Of a stretch of 64,000 nucleotides of DNA, positions 18,381 to 25,717 are shown one piece after another. The notes beneath the pieces were generated by a model that worked only from the letters and a program-made list of their open reading frames with translations, did not search any database and was not told the DNA's origin. The DNA is from Cylindrospermum sp. NIES-4074 (lineage in GTDB: Bacteria > Cyanobacteriota > Cyanobacteriia > Cyanobacteriales > Nostocaceae). Position numbers and translations under genes: made by a program. The stretch is taken from NCBI GenBank assembly GCA_003994795.1, contig AP018269.1, positions 5,705,254 through 5,769,253 of the forward strand, read 5' to 3'. How positions within the stretch are numbered: position 1 is the stretch's first letter; each line of letters opens with the position of its first letter.

Positions 18381-19025
18381 ATGACATCCTATGCAACCTC
18401 CTCTGCCAAAGCGGAAATGAGTGAACTCCGGCGGTTGAAAGGCTTACTACCGCCAGAATTGCAGAGTTGGGTCACGGTAGAAGGCACAACTGAGGTCAAT
18501 CCACCCCTGATCCGTTGCGAAGAAATTGGTAAAGACCAGGTAGAAATTCAAATTGACCTGGTGAAATGGGATGCCCTGGCAATGGATCAGCGAAATCTGC
18601 TGTTCTGGCATGAAGTTGCTCGCGTTCAAAATGACACAATTCCCAAAGATGGCTGGGAAATGGCAGCACTGGCCATTGGTTTAGGCGGTGCTGTGGGTGA
18701 ATTATGGGTACAGGATGGATTGCTGCTGGTATTAGCTTTAGCGCTGTGTGGCGTTTCCGGCTGGCGACTCTATCAAAAGAATAATGGGGATAAGCTACTT
18801 AAAGAAATTCTTGATGCTGACGAAAAAGCGATCGCACTAGCAACACGTTTTGGTTATAGCCTCCCCAACGCCTATAAAAGTTTGGGCAGTGCCTTAAAAA
18901 CCTTGATTGACAACACTCCTAGCAAACGCCAACGTTCTCGATACGAAGCACGTCTTTCTGCCCTCAAACGCAGTGCTAATAAGGCAAAAGCTAAATCCAG
19001 ACCTGTGGATGAAGGCGCACTATAA
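18381..19025 (+). CDS. DUF3318 family protein
   Basis: 214 aa. The N-terminal half (SELRRLKGLLPPELQSWVTV ... FWHEVARVQNDTIPKDGWE) matches the DUF3318 pattern I know from cyanobacteria. Two hydrophobic segments follow (MAALAIGLGGAVGELWV, LLLVLALALCGVSGW), then a basic, coiled C-terminus (SKRQRSRYEARLSALKRSANKAKAKSR). FWHEVARV resembles a degenerate HExxR metal site. The gene stands alone, divergent from natF with a 344-bp gap. Function unknown. Confidence 0.75.
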   Translation: MTSYATSSAKAEMSELRRLKGLLPPELQSWVTVEGTTEVNPPLIRCEEIGKDQVEIQIDLVKWDALAMDQRNLLFWHEVARVQNDTIPKDGWEMAALAIGLGGAVGELWVQDGLLLVLALALCGVSGWRLYQKNNGDKLLKEILDADEKAIALATRFGYSLPNAYKSLGSALKTLIDNTPSKRQRSRYEARLSALKRSANKAKAKSRPVDEGAL

Positions 19026-19094
19026 TTTGTGCTGCTTATTAGGAGTGCTGAGTCAAGAGTTCAAATTTGAATCAAGTTTTTAGTTCACAACTCT

Positions 19095-19224
19095 TAACTT
19101 ACAACTCAGCACCCAGCACTCAGCACTCAGCACTCAGCACCCAGCACTCAGCACCCAGCACCCAGCACTCAGCACCCAGCACTCAGCACTCAGCACCCAG
19201 CACTCAGCACCCAGCACCCAGCAC
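19095..19224. repeat. CAGCACT/CAGCACC tandem heptamer array
   Basis: About eighteen consecutive 7-bp units between the DUF3318 gene and queE, ending a few bases before the queE stop. This is the longest STRR in the window. Confidence 0.95.
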
Positions 19225-19227
19225 TTT

Positions 19228-20025
19228 TTAAAGCTGGTTCAGCATTTTATGCGTTTGGGGGATCACACGCACTTGTTTGACAGACTTCTTCATTAGAGCT
19301 TGCCATACTAAAACTTGGTCAGGAGTTGGGCCCAGCACAGGCACTTGGCTAAATTGTTCAGATGCTGCCAAAGGTGTTACAGGTTGTAAAAATATGGGGA
19401 TATCCTGACTTACAGCTGCCACCAACAAGGCAGAACTTTCTAATTCAGCAGGATCTGTCCTTTGAGAGATGACAATCTTTACAAAAACTTCTAAATCTGA
19501 TTCAAAGCAGAGTTGGAGAAATTTTGCATGTTCTTGCCAATGACTTTCACCACTGACACTGGGGAGTTTTAAATCCATACCCACAGAGTCTAAGTAGGGG
19601 AGAATCATAGCTAATTGTTCGGGGCGATGCCCGCCAGTCTCTAAGTATACAGGTAGACCTGTAATAGCTTTAACTTCGGGGATAAACTGCTCTAAAAATG
19701 GGGCATGAAGAAGTGGTTCGCCCCCAGTTAAGCTAATGCTATCGTGTAGACAAGGTAGATTTTGTCTTTCAACCCATTCGATTAATATGGGTAATGGGAC
19801 AGGATTAGAGTGAATCTCAAAATCCCGCAATCCGGGGGAGCGCTCGATTCTACAGGTATTGGGTGCATTCCAAGTGTGAGCGCTATCGCAAAAGTGACAG
19901 CGTAAGTCACAAAGAGCAAAGCGAATAAAAATCTGGCGTGTCCCGACATTCAGTCCTTCCCCTTGAATAGCAGAAAAGACCTCAACCAGGCGTGCCATAG
20001 GTTTAACTGTAGTTTTAGTAATCAT
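19228..20025 (-). CDS. queE: 7-carboxy-7-deazaguanine synthase (QueE)
   Basis: 265 aa from ATG at 20025; a nearer Met (19998) and a farther one (20049) are also in frame. The opening ARLVEVFSAIQGEGLNVG is the QueE signature. The radical-SAM cysteines form C-x3-C-x2-C (CDLRCHFC, residues 39, 43, 46). SLTGGEPLLH supplies the SAM-binding GGE motif. It converts 6-carboxytetrahydropterin to the deazaguanine core in queuosine synthesis. The rest of the pathway is not in the window. The gene overlaps no neighbour and ends against a tandem-repeat array. Confidence 0.88.
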   Translation of the reverse strand: MITKTTVKPMARLVEVFSAIQGEGLNVGTRQIFIRFALCDLRCHFCDSAHTWNAPNTCRIERSPGLRDFEIHSNPVPLPILIEWVERQNLPCLHDSISLTGGEPLLHAPFLEQFIPEVKAITGLPVYLETGGHRPEQLAMILPYLDSVGMDLKLPSVSGESHWQEHAKFLQLCFESDLEVFVKIVISQRTDPAELESSALLVAAVSQDIPIFLQPVTPLAASEQFSQVPVLGPTPDQVLVWQALMKKSVKQVRVIPQTHKMLNQL

Positions 20026-20258
20026 GTGATGATAGCAGTGCGATCGCATCGTCTCGGCATAACAAAAAGTGCATTTTTCAGCTTCTTGTTCTATTGTGAA
20101 CCGTCTGCTGCGATCGCCTACGCCATCGCTAATCTTACCGCTAGCGGGTAGGAATTAGTCCTGATCCCTACTGATTCAACATGACGGTTAGGTAAATTTT
20201 AGGACAAAATAATGTTTGGCAGATTAGATTTTAGACGGCAACTAAAGTGCATAGCTTC

Positions 20259-21284
20259 ATGAGTAGCCAACCCACAGAGGCAGATTTTCCAGTTACTTAC
20301 CTAAACGACACAGCCATAGTGCAAGTGTCTGCGCGGTTGAGCGTGCTTGAAGCTGTAGGCTTTAAGCAAACCTGCCAAAACTTAACCCACACAGATTCAC
20401 ATCCAGGGCAAATTATCATTGACTTTCAACAAACTACTTTTATGGATAGTAGTGGTTTAGGGGCCCTGGTGAGTAATTTTAAAACCGCTCAGGAAACAGG
20501 AATTGCATTCCGACTGCGGAACGTTACCCCTCAGGTGATGGCAGTCCTCAATCTTACAGGATTGGATCAGGTTTTTCCCGTTGATTCTCTGAGCAGTGTC
20601 TTGCCAATAGAAGCCAACAACCCCTCAGAAAGCCGCAAAAGTACTTCCCGGAGAACAGAGCCGCTACCCCAAACTCATCCTTCTGTAGCATCTTGGATGA
20701 AACGATTCATAGATATTCTGGGGGCACTGGTAGGTTTAATGATTACAGGAATTTTGTTGATTCCCATCGCCATTACTATTCAGATCGATGATCCTGGCCC
20801 TATTTTCTTTTGTCAAACTCGTTGTGGTTGGATGGGGAAACGCTTTGCGATTTGGAAATTCCGCTCCATGTGTGTGGATGCAGAAGCAAAGAAATCCCAA
20901 GTAACAAACCAAGTGGAAGGCGCTTTCTTCAAGAATGATAACGATCCCCGCATTACACGGATAGGGCGCTTTTTGCGACGAACTAGTCTAGATGAACTGC
21001 CACAATTTTGGAATGTGCTCAAAGGAGAGATGAGTTTAGTTGGCACCAGACCACCCACACCTGATGAAGTGGAACGCTACGAAGTACCAGAATGGCAACG
21101 TTTGGATGTTAAACCTGGTATGACTGGTGAATGGCAAGTGAATGGGCGCTCAACAGTACGTAGCTTTGAAGATGTAATTCGTCTCGATTTGCAGTATCAA
21201 AAAAATTGGAGTCTAATCTACGACTTAAAGCTGATTTTCAAAACCGTAGCTATTCTGTTTAACAGAAACAGTGGTGCTGTCTAG
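20259..21284 (+). CDS. STAS domain fused to a polyprenyl-phosphate sugar transferase
   Basis: 341 aa from ATG (MSSQPTE); a GTG four codons upstream is possible. Residues about 10 to 105 are a STAS (anti-sigma-antagonist) domain with IIIDFQQTTFMDSSGLGALV, the loop where partner kinases phosphorylate a Ser. A linker leads to MKRFIDILGALVGLMITGILLIPIAI, the membrane segment of WcaJ/ExoY-type initiating transferases, followed by KFRSMCVDAE, DDPRITRIGRFLRRTSLDELPQ-like sequence, GEMSLVGTRPP and a C-terminal PGMTGEWQVNGRS. It would load the first sugar-phosphate onto a lipid carrier for exopolysaccharide. The STAS part may let a switch kinase control this step. Confidence 0.88.
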   Translation: MSSQPTEADFPVTYLNDTAIVQVSARLSVLEAVGFKQTCQNLTHTDSHPGQIIIDFQQTTFMDSSGLGALVSNFKTAQETGIAFRLRNVTPQVMAVLNLTGLDQVFPVDSLSSVLPIEANNPSESRKSTSRRTEPLPQTHPSVASWMKRFIDILGALVGLMITGILLIPIAITIQIDDPGPIFFCQTRCGWMGKRFAIWKFRSMCVDAEAKKSQVTNQVEGAFFKNDNDPRITRIGRFLRRTSLDELPQFWNVLKGEMSLVGTRPPTPDEVERYEVPEWQRLDVKPGMTGEWQVNGRSTVRSFEDVIRLDLQYQKNWSLIYDLKLIFKTVAILFNRNSGAV

Positions 21285-22027
21285 CTAAAACTCAAATCAG
21301 CCCCGCACCCTAACTGCAAGAGTGGGGTGGGGGGGTGAATTGGACGACGATAACAGATGTTGATATTTATGGACAGCTGCTTCACACTGAATCATCTATA
21401 ATTCATCTTCTCAGCTATTTTGGTTATTTTTACTTAAAATTTTTAATATATTTTAAACTTTAATTATACAGAAGATTGCTCACGCTGTGTTACTCATTAA
21501 CGGCAGATGGTGCAGCAATTCAGCCGACCATAGTCACGAAACAGGAAGTTTAACCAGCGCTAAATGCCCAAATCTCAATAGACAAGTCAGCTCCCACTAA
21601 AGGCAAAAATCTAGACAGTGCATTTTCAGCCCCAGAACTACTAGCTATGTCAAGAGTAGGAATTACCAATCATTACTTGAGGTAGAACAAGCATGATTTG
21701 GCTGTGTTGTATCTTAAATTTGTAGCAGCTGATTTTGGGCGTGTAGCTTGAAAGCTAGACATGGCAATAGCTCCTAATACATGAGGATGCTGTAAAATCT
21801 ATATAAAATACCTTTGGGTGATTCATAATTACGCGATTGCTATGCGGGTGCTGTTGCCTATCGCTAAATGCTAATCTCCACAGATCATCATCAAATCAGC
21901 CCCATAAACACCTATTTTTTTGTTAGTATTCAAAAAAACCTATTCATACATTTGCAATTCAATAGTTTGTTCTTTGTTAAGTAAATGTAAAAAGTTGTTG
22001 CAAGAGGAAGAAAGCACCTGAGGTTTA
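21285..22027. other. 740-bp AT-rich spacer, no gene recognised
   Basis: The start holds an imperfect GC-rich hairpin (CCCCGCACCC ... GGGGTGGGGGG, 21302-21334) that may end the sugar-transferase transcript. The rest has no credible frame. It may hold the rsfS promoter or a decayed gene. Confidence 0.45.
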
Positions 22028-22489
22028 ATGACTGATTATTTCCAAGGAAATTTCCCATTACAATCTATCCCACTGACAAAAAATCCGGTGAAAAGCCCAC
22101 TGGCCCAAACCGAAGATGAAAGTGGAAAATTAGCTGCAACCATCGCTGAAGCGGCATCAGACCGCAAGGCAGGTGAGATATTATTGCTGAGAGTAGCAGA
22201 GGTATCTTACCTGTCGGACTACTTTGTGATGATGACTGGCTATTCTCGCGTACAAGTAAGGGCGATCGCCGCAGCAATTGAAGCAAAAGTCGAAAGTGAT
22301 TGGCAACGACACCCCTTAAGGACAGAAGGAAAAGCCGAGGGGAGTTGGGTGCTACAAGACTACGGCGATGTGATCGTTCACATCATGATGCCAAAAGAAC
22401 GAGAATTTTATAATTTAGAAGCGTTCTGGGGACATGCAGAGCGCATCTCGCTACCGAACTCTGATGACGGTGGGGGTCAGCCAAAATGA
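22028..22489 (+). CDS. rsfS: Ribosomal silencing factor RsfS (Iojap family)
   Basis: 153 aa. The core LAATIAEAASDRKAGEILLLRV...LSDYFVMMTGYSRVQVRAIA is the RsfS/Iojap domain, with the conserved EG...WVLQDYGDVIVHIM segment later. The protein binds uL14 and blocks subunit joining when nutrients are scarce. A 35-residue extension precedes the domain. The stop overlaps the next start as ATGA, so the downstream membrane protein is probably translationally coupled. Confidence 0.93.
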   Translation: MTDYFQGNFPLQSIPLTKNPVKSPLAQTEDESGKLAATIAEAASDRKAGEILLLRVAEVSYLSDYFVMMTGYSRVQVRAIAAAIEAKVESDWQRHPLRTEGKAEGSWVLQDYGDVIVHIMMPKEREFYNLEAFWGHAERISLPNSDDGGGQPK

Positions 22490-22986
22490 TTAAGTCCTCA
22501 GTTCCAAATTGCCCAGTTCCCACAGAACAACAACCGCTCAACGAGTACGAAGAGTTAAAAACCTCTTGGCTGTTTCGTGACAGCACCCTAAATTGGCGCG
22601 AGTACATCACGAAAATGGTTTGGATCTGGGGATTTTCGTGGTTGTTGGCAGGGCCTGTGGCGGCGGCGAGTTTTACCCCACAAAAGCAGATAGCACATTT
22701 TATCCTCTGTGGAGCCGCAGGAGCTAGTGTAGGAGTAGTGCTGGCACTGGTGCGGTTGTATTTAGGCTGGTTCTATGTGCGCGATCGCCTTTACAGTCCA
22801 ACAGTATTTTATGAAGAGTCAGGCTGGTATGACGGTCAAACGTGGACAAAACCACAAGAAATTCTGACTCGCGATCGCTTGATTGTTACATATGAGATTA
22901 AACCCATTCTCCAACGCCTACAATTTACCTTTGCTGGCTTGGCGGGAATGTTTCTTATTGGTACGATAGTTTGGCAATTGTTTTAA
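22486..22986 (+). CDS. CGLD27/Ycf36 family membrane protein (DUF1230)
   Basis: 166 aa. The motifs NCPVPTEQQPLNEYEELKTS near the start and GWFYVRDRLYSPTVFYEESG match the Ycf36/CGLD27 family, which is conserved in cyanobacteria and plastids. Two TM segments lie at about 45 to 65 and 75 to 97, and a third at the C-terminus. The role is unclear; a link to photosynthetic or iron physiology has been proposed for plastid members. It overlaps rsfS by 4 bp. Confidence 0.85.
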   Translation: MIKSSVPNCPVPTEQQPLNEYEELKTSWLFRDSTLNWREYITKMVWIWGFSWLLAGPVAAASFTPQKQIAHFILCGAAGASVGVVLALVRLYLGWFYVRDRLYSPTVFYEESGWYDGQTWTKPQEILTRDRLIVTYEIKPILQRLQFTFAGLAGMFLIGTIVWQLF

Positions 22987-23062
22987 TGTCATTGGTCATT
23001 AGTACGACAGCTAATGACCAACGACTCATGACTAATAACTAAAAAGTGATAAATATTAACCC

Positions 23063-24016
23063 ATGACAATGGGAAAACGCACTCAAGCCACAGCGCTGGA
23101 AGTTAGGCTGCTACGGGAAGGCATTATTGAATCGAGGCATATAGTCCAGGCTGTTGTCTGCGACGAGCGGGGACGGGTTCTTTCCGTTGCCGGTAACTCG
23201 GAAACCGCTGCATTTGTCCGTTCTGCGCTCAAACCATTTCAGGCACTCGCTGTCACCACCACAGGTACACTAGAACGCTACGACCTTAGCGATCGCGATT
23301 TAGCAATCATCACTAGTTCCCACAAAGGAACAATAGAGCAGGTCAGGCAAGTATTCAACATCCTCTGGCGGACTGATCTTGACCCAACTACCCTGCAATG
23401 TCCAATTCCTCAAGGCAAACGCAGTCCTCTAGAATATAACTGCTCTGGAAAACACGCGGGAATGTTAGCTGTTTGTCAGCAGCGCCATTGGCCTCTGAAT
23501 AACTACTTGGAACGCAAACACCCCATACAGCAGTTAATTATCGGTAAAGTAGCAGAATTGCTGCGAATGCCAGCAGAGGAATTTCTCACCGCTCACGATG
23601 ACTGCGGCGCACCCACATATTTAATGCAAATTAGCCAAATGGCTTCTTTGTATGCCTTGCTCGCTTCTAGCAGCAATTTAGATATGGAACGCATTGTCCG
23701 TGCCATGACTCATCACCCAGCTTTGGTCGCCGGAGATGGAGAATTTGACACAGAACTGATGCGCTTAACTCCAGGGGAACTGGTAAGTAAAGCCGGTGCC
23801 GAAGGCGTGCAGTGCATTGGCAGACTCGGCGAGGGTATGGGACTGGCCATTAAAGTCATGGATGGGGCGAAACGGGCAAAATATGCCGTAGCGATTCACC
23901 TGCTTCAGCAAATGGGCTGGATTAGTCCCAGCGTCGCCCAAAGGCTGTCAGAGAAGTTCATGAACTTAGGAAAATACAAGCGTTTAGAGGTTGTTGGAGA
24001 ATTATCGCTTTTGTAG
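23063..24016 (+). CDS. L-asparaginase II family protein
   Basis: 317 aa. It fits the asparaginase_II family, which is distinct from the AnsA/AnsB fold: EVRLLREGIIESRHIVQAVVCD, SALKPFQALA, ITSSHKGT, NCSGKHAGMLA and AHDDCGAPTYLMQISQMA are all present. It should hydrolyse asparagine to aspartate and ammonia in the cytosol; no signal peptide is seen. Two nearby Met codons (MTMGKR) make the start uncertain by two residues. The spacer before it is made of GTCATTA-type heptamers. Confidence 0.88.
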   Translation: MTMGKRTQATALEVRLLREGIIESRHIVQAVVCDERGRVLSVAGNSETAAFVRSALKPFQALAVTTTGTLERYDLSDRDLAIITSSHKGTIEQVRQVFNILWRTDLDPTTLQCPIPQGKRSPLEYNCSGKHAGMLAVCQQRHWPLNNYLERKHPIQQLIIGKVAELLRMPAEEFLTAHDDCGAPTYLMQISQMASLYALLASSSNLDMERIVRAMTHHPALVAGDGEFDTELMRLTPGELVSKAGAEGVQCIGRLGEGMGLAIKVMDGAKRAKYAVAIHLLQQMGWISPSVAQRLSEKFMNLGKYKRLEVVGELSLL

Positions 24017-24069
24017 TTGACAAACTTTTGACTTCCAGTTATATTAAAGAAGTCGAGAGACAAAAGCGA

Positions 24070-24390
24070 CGCGGGATAGAGCAGCCTGGTAGCTCGTCGG
24101 GCTCAACGGGTAAGATTAACTATACGCTTATTAGTTAACCTTGCTGTGGGCGGCACATAAAGAAACTTATGTGCGTTTATCTGTCAAACTCGGGGAAGCC
24201 AATAGCGCGGTAATCCCGAACCAAGCCTCAGAAATGAGGAAGGTGTAGAGACTGGAAGGCAGACACCCTAACGTTAATGGCGAGGGTGAAGGGACAGTCC
24301 AGACCACAAACCGATTAATTCGGGCAACGAAAGTTGTAGTTGGTAAGCATAACCCGAAGGTCAGTGGTTCAAATCCACTTCCCGCCACCA
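24070..24390 (+). tRNA. Initiator tRNA-fMet (CAU) split by a group I intron
   Basis: Joining 24070-24103 to 24348-24390 gives a 77-nt initiator tRNA: first base C (unpaired C1, the bacterial initiator mark), D arm AGCAGCCTGGTAGCT, anticodon stem TCGGG/CCCGA with loop CTCATAA, T arm GTGGTTCAAATCCAC, and encoded CCA. Exon 1 ends in U and the intron ends in G, as group I splicing needs, so the junction is U33|C34. It is immediately followed by a strong terminator. Confidence 0.93.
24104..24347 (+). ncRNA. Group I intron in tRNA-fMet (244 nt, no ORF)
   Basis: The catalytic core is visible: AGAGACTGGAAGGCAGACAC (S/P7 side) followed by ACCCTAACGTTAA and GGGTGAAGGGACAGTCC (P8 arms and the R/P7 partner). 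GACT pairs with AGTC to make P7. The ACCCTAACGTTAA block is shared with the cyanobacterial tRNA-Leu intron, so this is the tRNA (IC3-like) class. It ends in a terminal G at 24347. tRNA-fMet introns are known in cyanobacteria such as Synechocystis; this one lacks an endonuclease gene. The exact splice sites are inferred from the tRNA fold. Confidence 0.88.
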
Positions 24391-24400
24391 AATTAAAAAT

Positions 24401-24434
24401 AAAACCCTGTAATCCTTTAGGATTGCGGGGTTTT
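24401..24434 (+). terminator. Rho-independent terminator of tRNA-fMet
   Basis: A 14-bp stem (AAAACCCTGTAATCC / GGATTGCGGGGTTTT with two G-T pairs) and loop TTTA, closing with TTTTGTTTTA. Its right edge abuts the stop codon of the convergent DUF6516 gene, so it may serve both. Confidence 0.85.
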
Positions 24435-24437
24435 GTT

Positions 24438-24821
24438 TTACTGAAGTTCTTGTTCAATCAGTCCGATTAATTCTAAGATATTTCGAGATTGACTCGGTTC
24501 TACGTTGGATTCTTTAATAATGTGAACATGGTGTGGGAAGTTAGGTAAGTCTGGAAAATGCTCTACGTTATCCCAACGCTTTCTCAAATTTTCCTTGGTT
24601 TCATCCATCCATTGATAACGATAACCAAGAGTAAAAATTTGCCCATCTATGACAGTAAAAGATTCAGCAATCTCCAAAAAGTCGCTGTTGTTTAGAGTTA
24701 ATCTGGCCCGGAAGTAACCCCGATTCAACAAAATTCTTTCGTCAACGATCACAACTGTATTAACTACAGAACTTGTATCCAGTTTCCTTTTAACCCTGCT
24801 AATATAATCCTGGAGTTCCAT
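24438..24821 (-). CDS. DUF6516 (TumE-type toxin family) protein
   Basis: 127 aa. The sequence VVIVDERILLNRGYFRARLTLNNSDFLEIAESF, then YRYQWMDETKENLRKRWDN and FPHHVHI matches the DUF6516 family, listed in databases as toxin of a TumE-type toxin-antitoxin pair. The spaced R-W-D and HHVH motifs look catalytic, but no activity can be assigned from sequence. A 102-aa protein is encoded 7 bp upstream on the same strand and is the likely antitoxin. The family name is from memory of its motif order. Confidence 0.65.
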   Translation of the reverse strand: MELQDYISRVKRKLDTSSVVNTVVIVDERILLNRGYFRARLTLNNSDFLEIAESFTVIDGQIFTLGYRYQWMDETKENLRKRWDNVEHFPDLPNFPHHVHIIKESNVEPSQSRNILELIGLIEQELQ

Positions 24822-24828
24822 CGGAAAA

Positions 24829-25137
24829 TTAAATCTCTGTGGGTGCTAATTGTTGTGTACTTTCCCACATTTCATAGAATACACTCCATTCAAAAAAGTC
24901 CATTGCATCTCCTAATTTACCTGCTTTAAATTGCTGGTAAAAATTGCTAGATGACATTTGATATTGTGATTCAAATGCTTTTAAGCGATTCTCTAAGTCT
25001 GAGATATCTTGCTGCATTGCTTGAGGGACTGTTGCAGATGGCGCTACAGTGGCAAGTTTCGTTTCTAACAGTTGGCGTTCTTCTTCTGATAGCGATAAAA
25101 TAATTCGAGCTATAGATTCAACCAGTTTTGTATTCAT
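24829..25137 (-). CDS. Probable antitoxin partner of the DUF6516 protein
   Basis: 102 aa. The N-terminal part is a helical segment (KLVESIARIILSLSEEERQLLETKL) like the short alpha-helical stretches found in many cyanobacterial antitoxin-type proteins. A coiled coil follows (DISDLENRLKAFESQYQM), then a Phe/Trp-rich tail (FYQQFKAGKLGDAMDFFEWSVFYEMW) that may bind the toxin. No helix-turn-helix is obvious. It precedes the toxin gene by 7 bp, the usual antitoxin-first order. The role is inferred from context. Confidence 0.55.
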   Translation of the reverse strand: MNTKLVESIARIILSLSEEERQLLETKLATVAPSATVPQAMQQDISDLENRLKAFESQYQMSSSNFYQQFKAGKLGDAMDFFEWSVFYEMWESTQQLAPTEI

Positions 25138-25195
25138 AATTTTGTCTGCGTCGTATTCAACTATATATGAATCCTAAACTATTTTTATTTTGCAG

Positions 25196-25678
25196 ATGGA
25201 CACAAAACTTAAAGGTGATATAGCAGAACAAGCGGCTATTCTTCATGCTTTAAAGCGTGGTTGGGGAGTTTTGAAACCTGTTGGCGATCGCCTACCTTAT
25301 GATTTAGTATTTGATGTTGAGGGAACTCTGGTTAAAATCCAAGTTAAATATGCTTGGTTTGATGAACCTTCGGGTAATTATGTGGTAGATAATCGCCGCA
25401 CAAAAACAAATAGGCGGATAATGGTTCGAGAAGTTTATCAGCCGTCAGACTTTGATTTTGCTTTGGTATATGTAGAAAATCTTGACTTGTTTTATATCTT
25501 CCCCGTAGACGTATTCATCGGCTATGGTAGCGAAATTCACCTTGTAGAGGCGGAAAAACGACAGCGGAAACCGCGTTCTGCACAGTATCGGAATGCGTGG
25601 GAGTTAATATCGCAAAAATCTTTAAGTAAAGAATATTGTGACTGTTCGCCTGTAGAATTCGGAAAAGTGGAGTTTTGA
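25196..25678 (+). CDS. PD-(D/E)XK endonuclease of the I-Ssp6803I (intron-associated) type
   Basis: 160 aa from ATG (MDTKLKGDIAE); a TTG two codons upstream is also open. E11 in KGDIAE, D36 in PYDLVFD and Q49-V-K51 in KIQVKYAW form a PD-(D/E)XK active site with the acidic residue replaced by Gln. That is the same arrangement and spacing as the homing endonuclease I-Ssp6803I. The Synechocystis enzyme is encoded inside a tRNA-fMet group I intron and cuts intronless tRNA-fMet genes. Here the gene is free-standing, 0.85 kb downstream of the intron and on the same strand. It may be an escaped intron nuclease or an unrelated free-standing paralogue, which are common in Nostocales. Confidence 0.75.
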   Translation: MDTKLKGDIAEQAAILHALKRGWGVLKPVGDRLPYDLVFDVEGTLVKIQVKYAWFDEPSGNYVVDNRRTKTNRRIMVREVYQPSDFDFALVYVENLDLFYIFPVDVFIGYGSEIHLVEAEKRQRKPRSAQYRNAWELISQKSLSKEYCDCSPVEFGKVEF

Positions 25679-25717
25679 TCTATTCTGGAAGAAAAGCCAT
25701 CAAAAGGCCGGAGAGTC

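Noticed and set aside
19095-19224. CRISPR array or minisatellite with function
   Set aside because: The unit is 7 bp with no spacers; this is the short tandem repeat class normal in heterocystous cyanobacteria.
24167-24457. Minus-strand 96-aa open frame over the tRNA region
   Set aside because: Antisense to the group I intron and second tRNA exon; translation is meaningless and the RNA structure explains the DNA.
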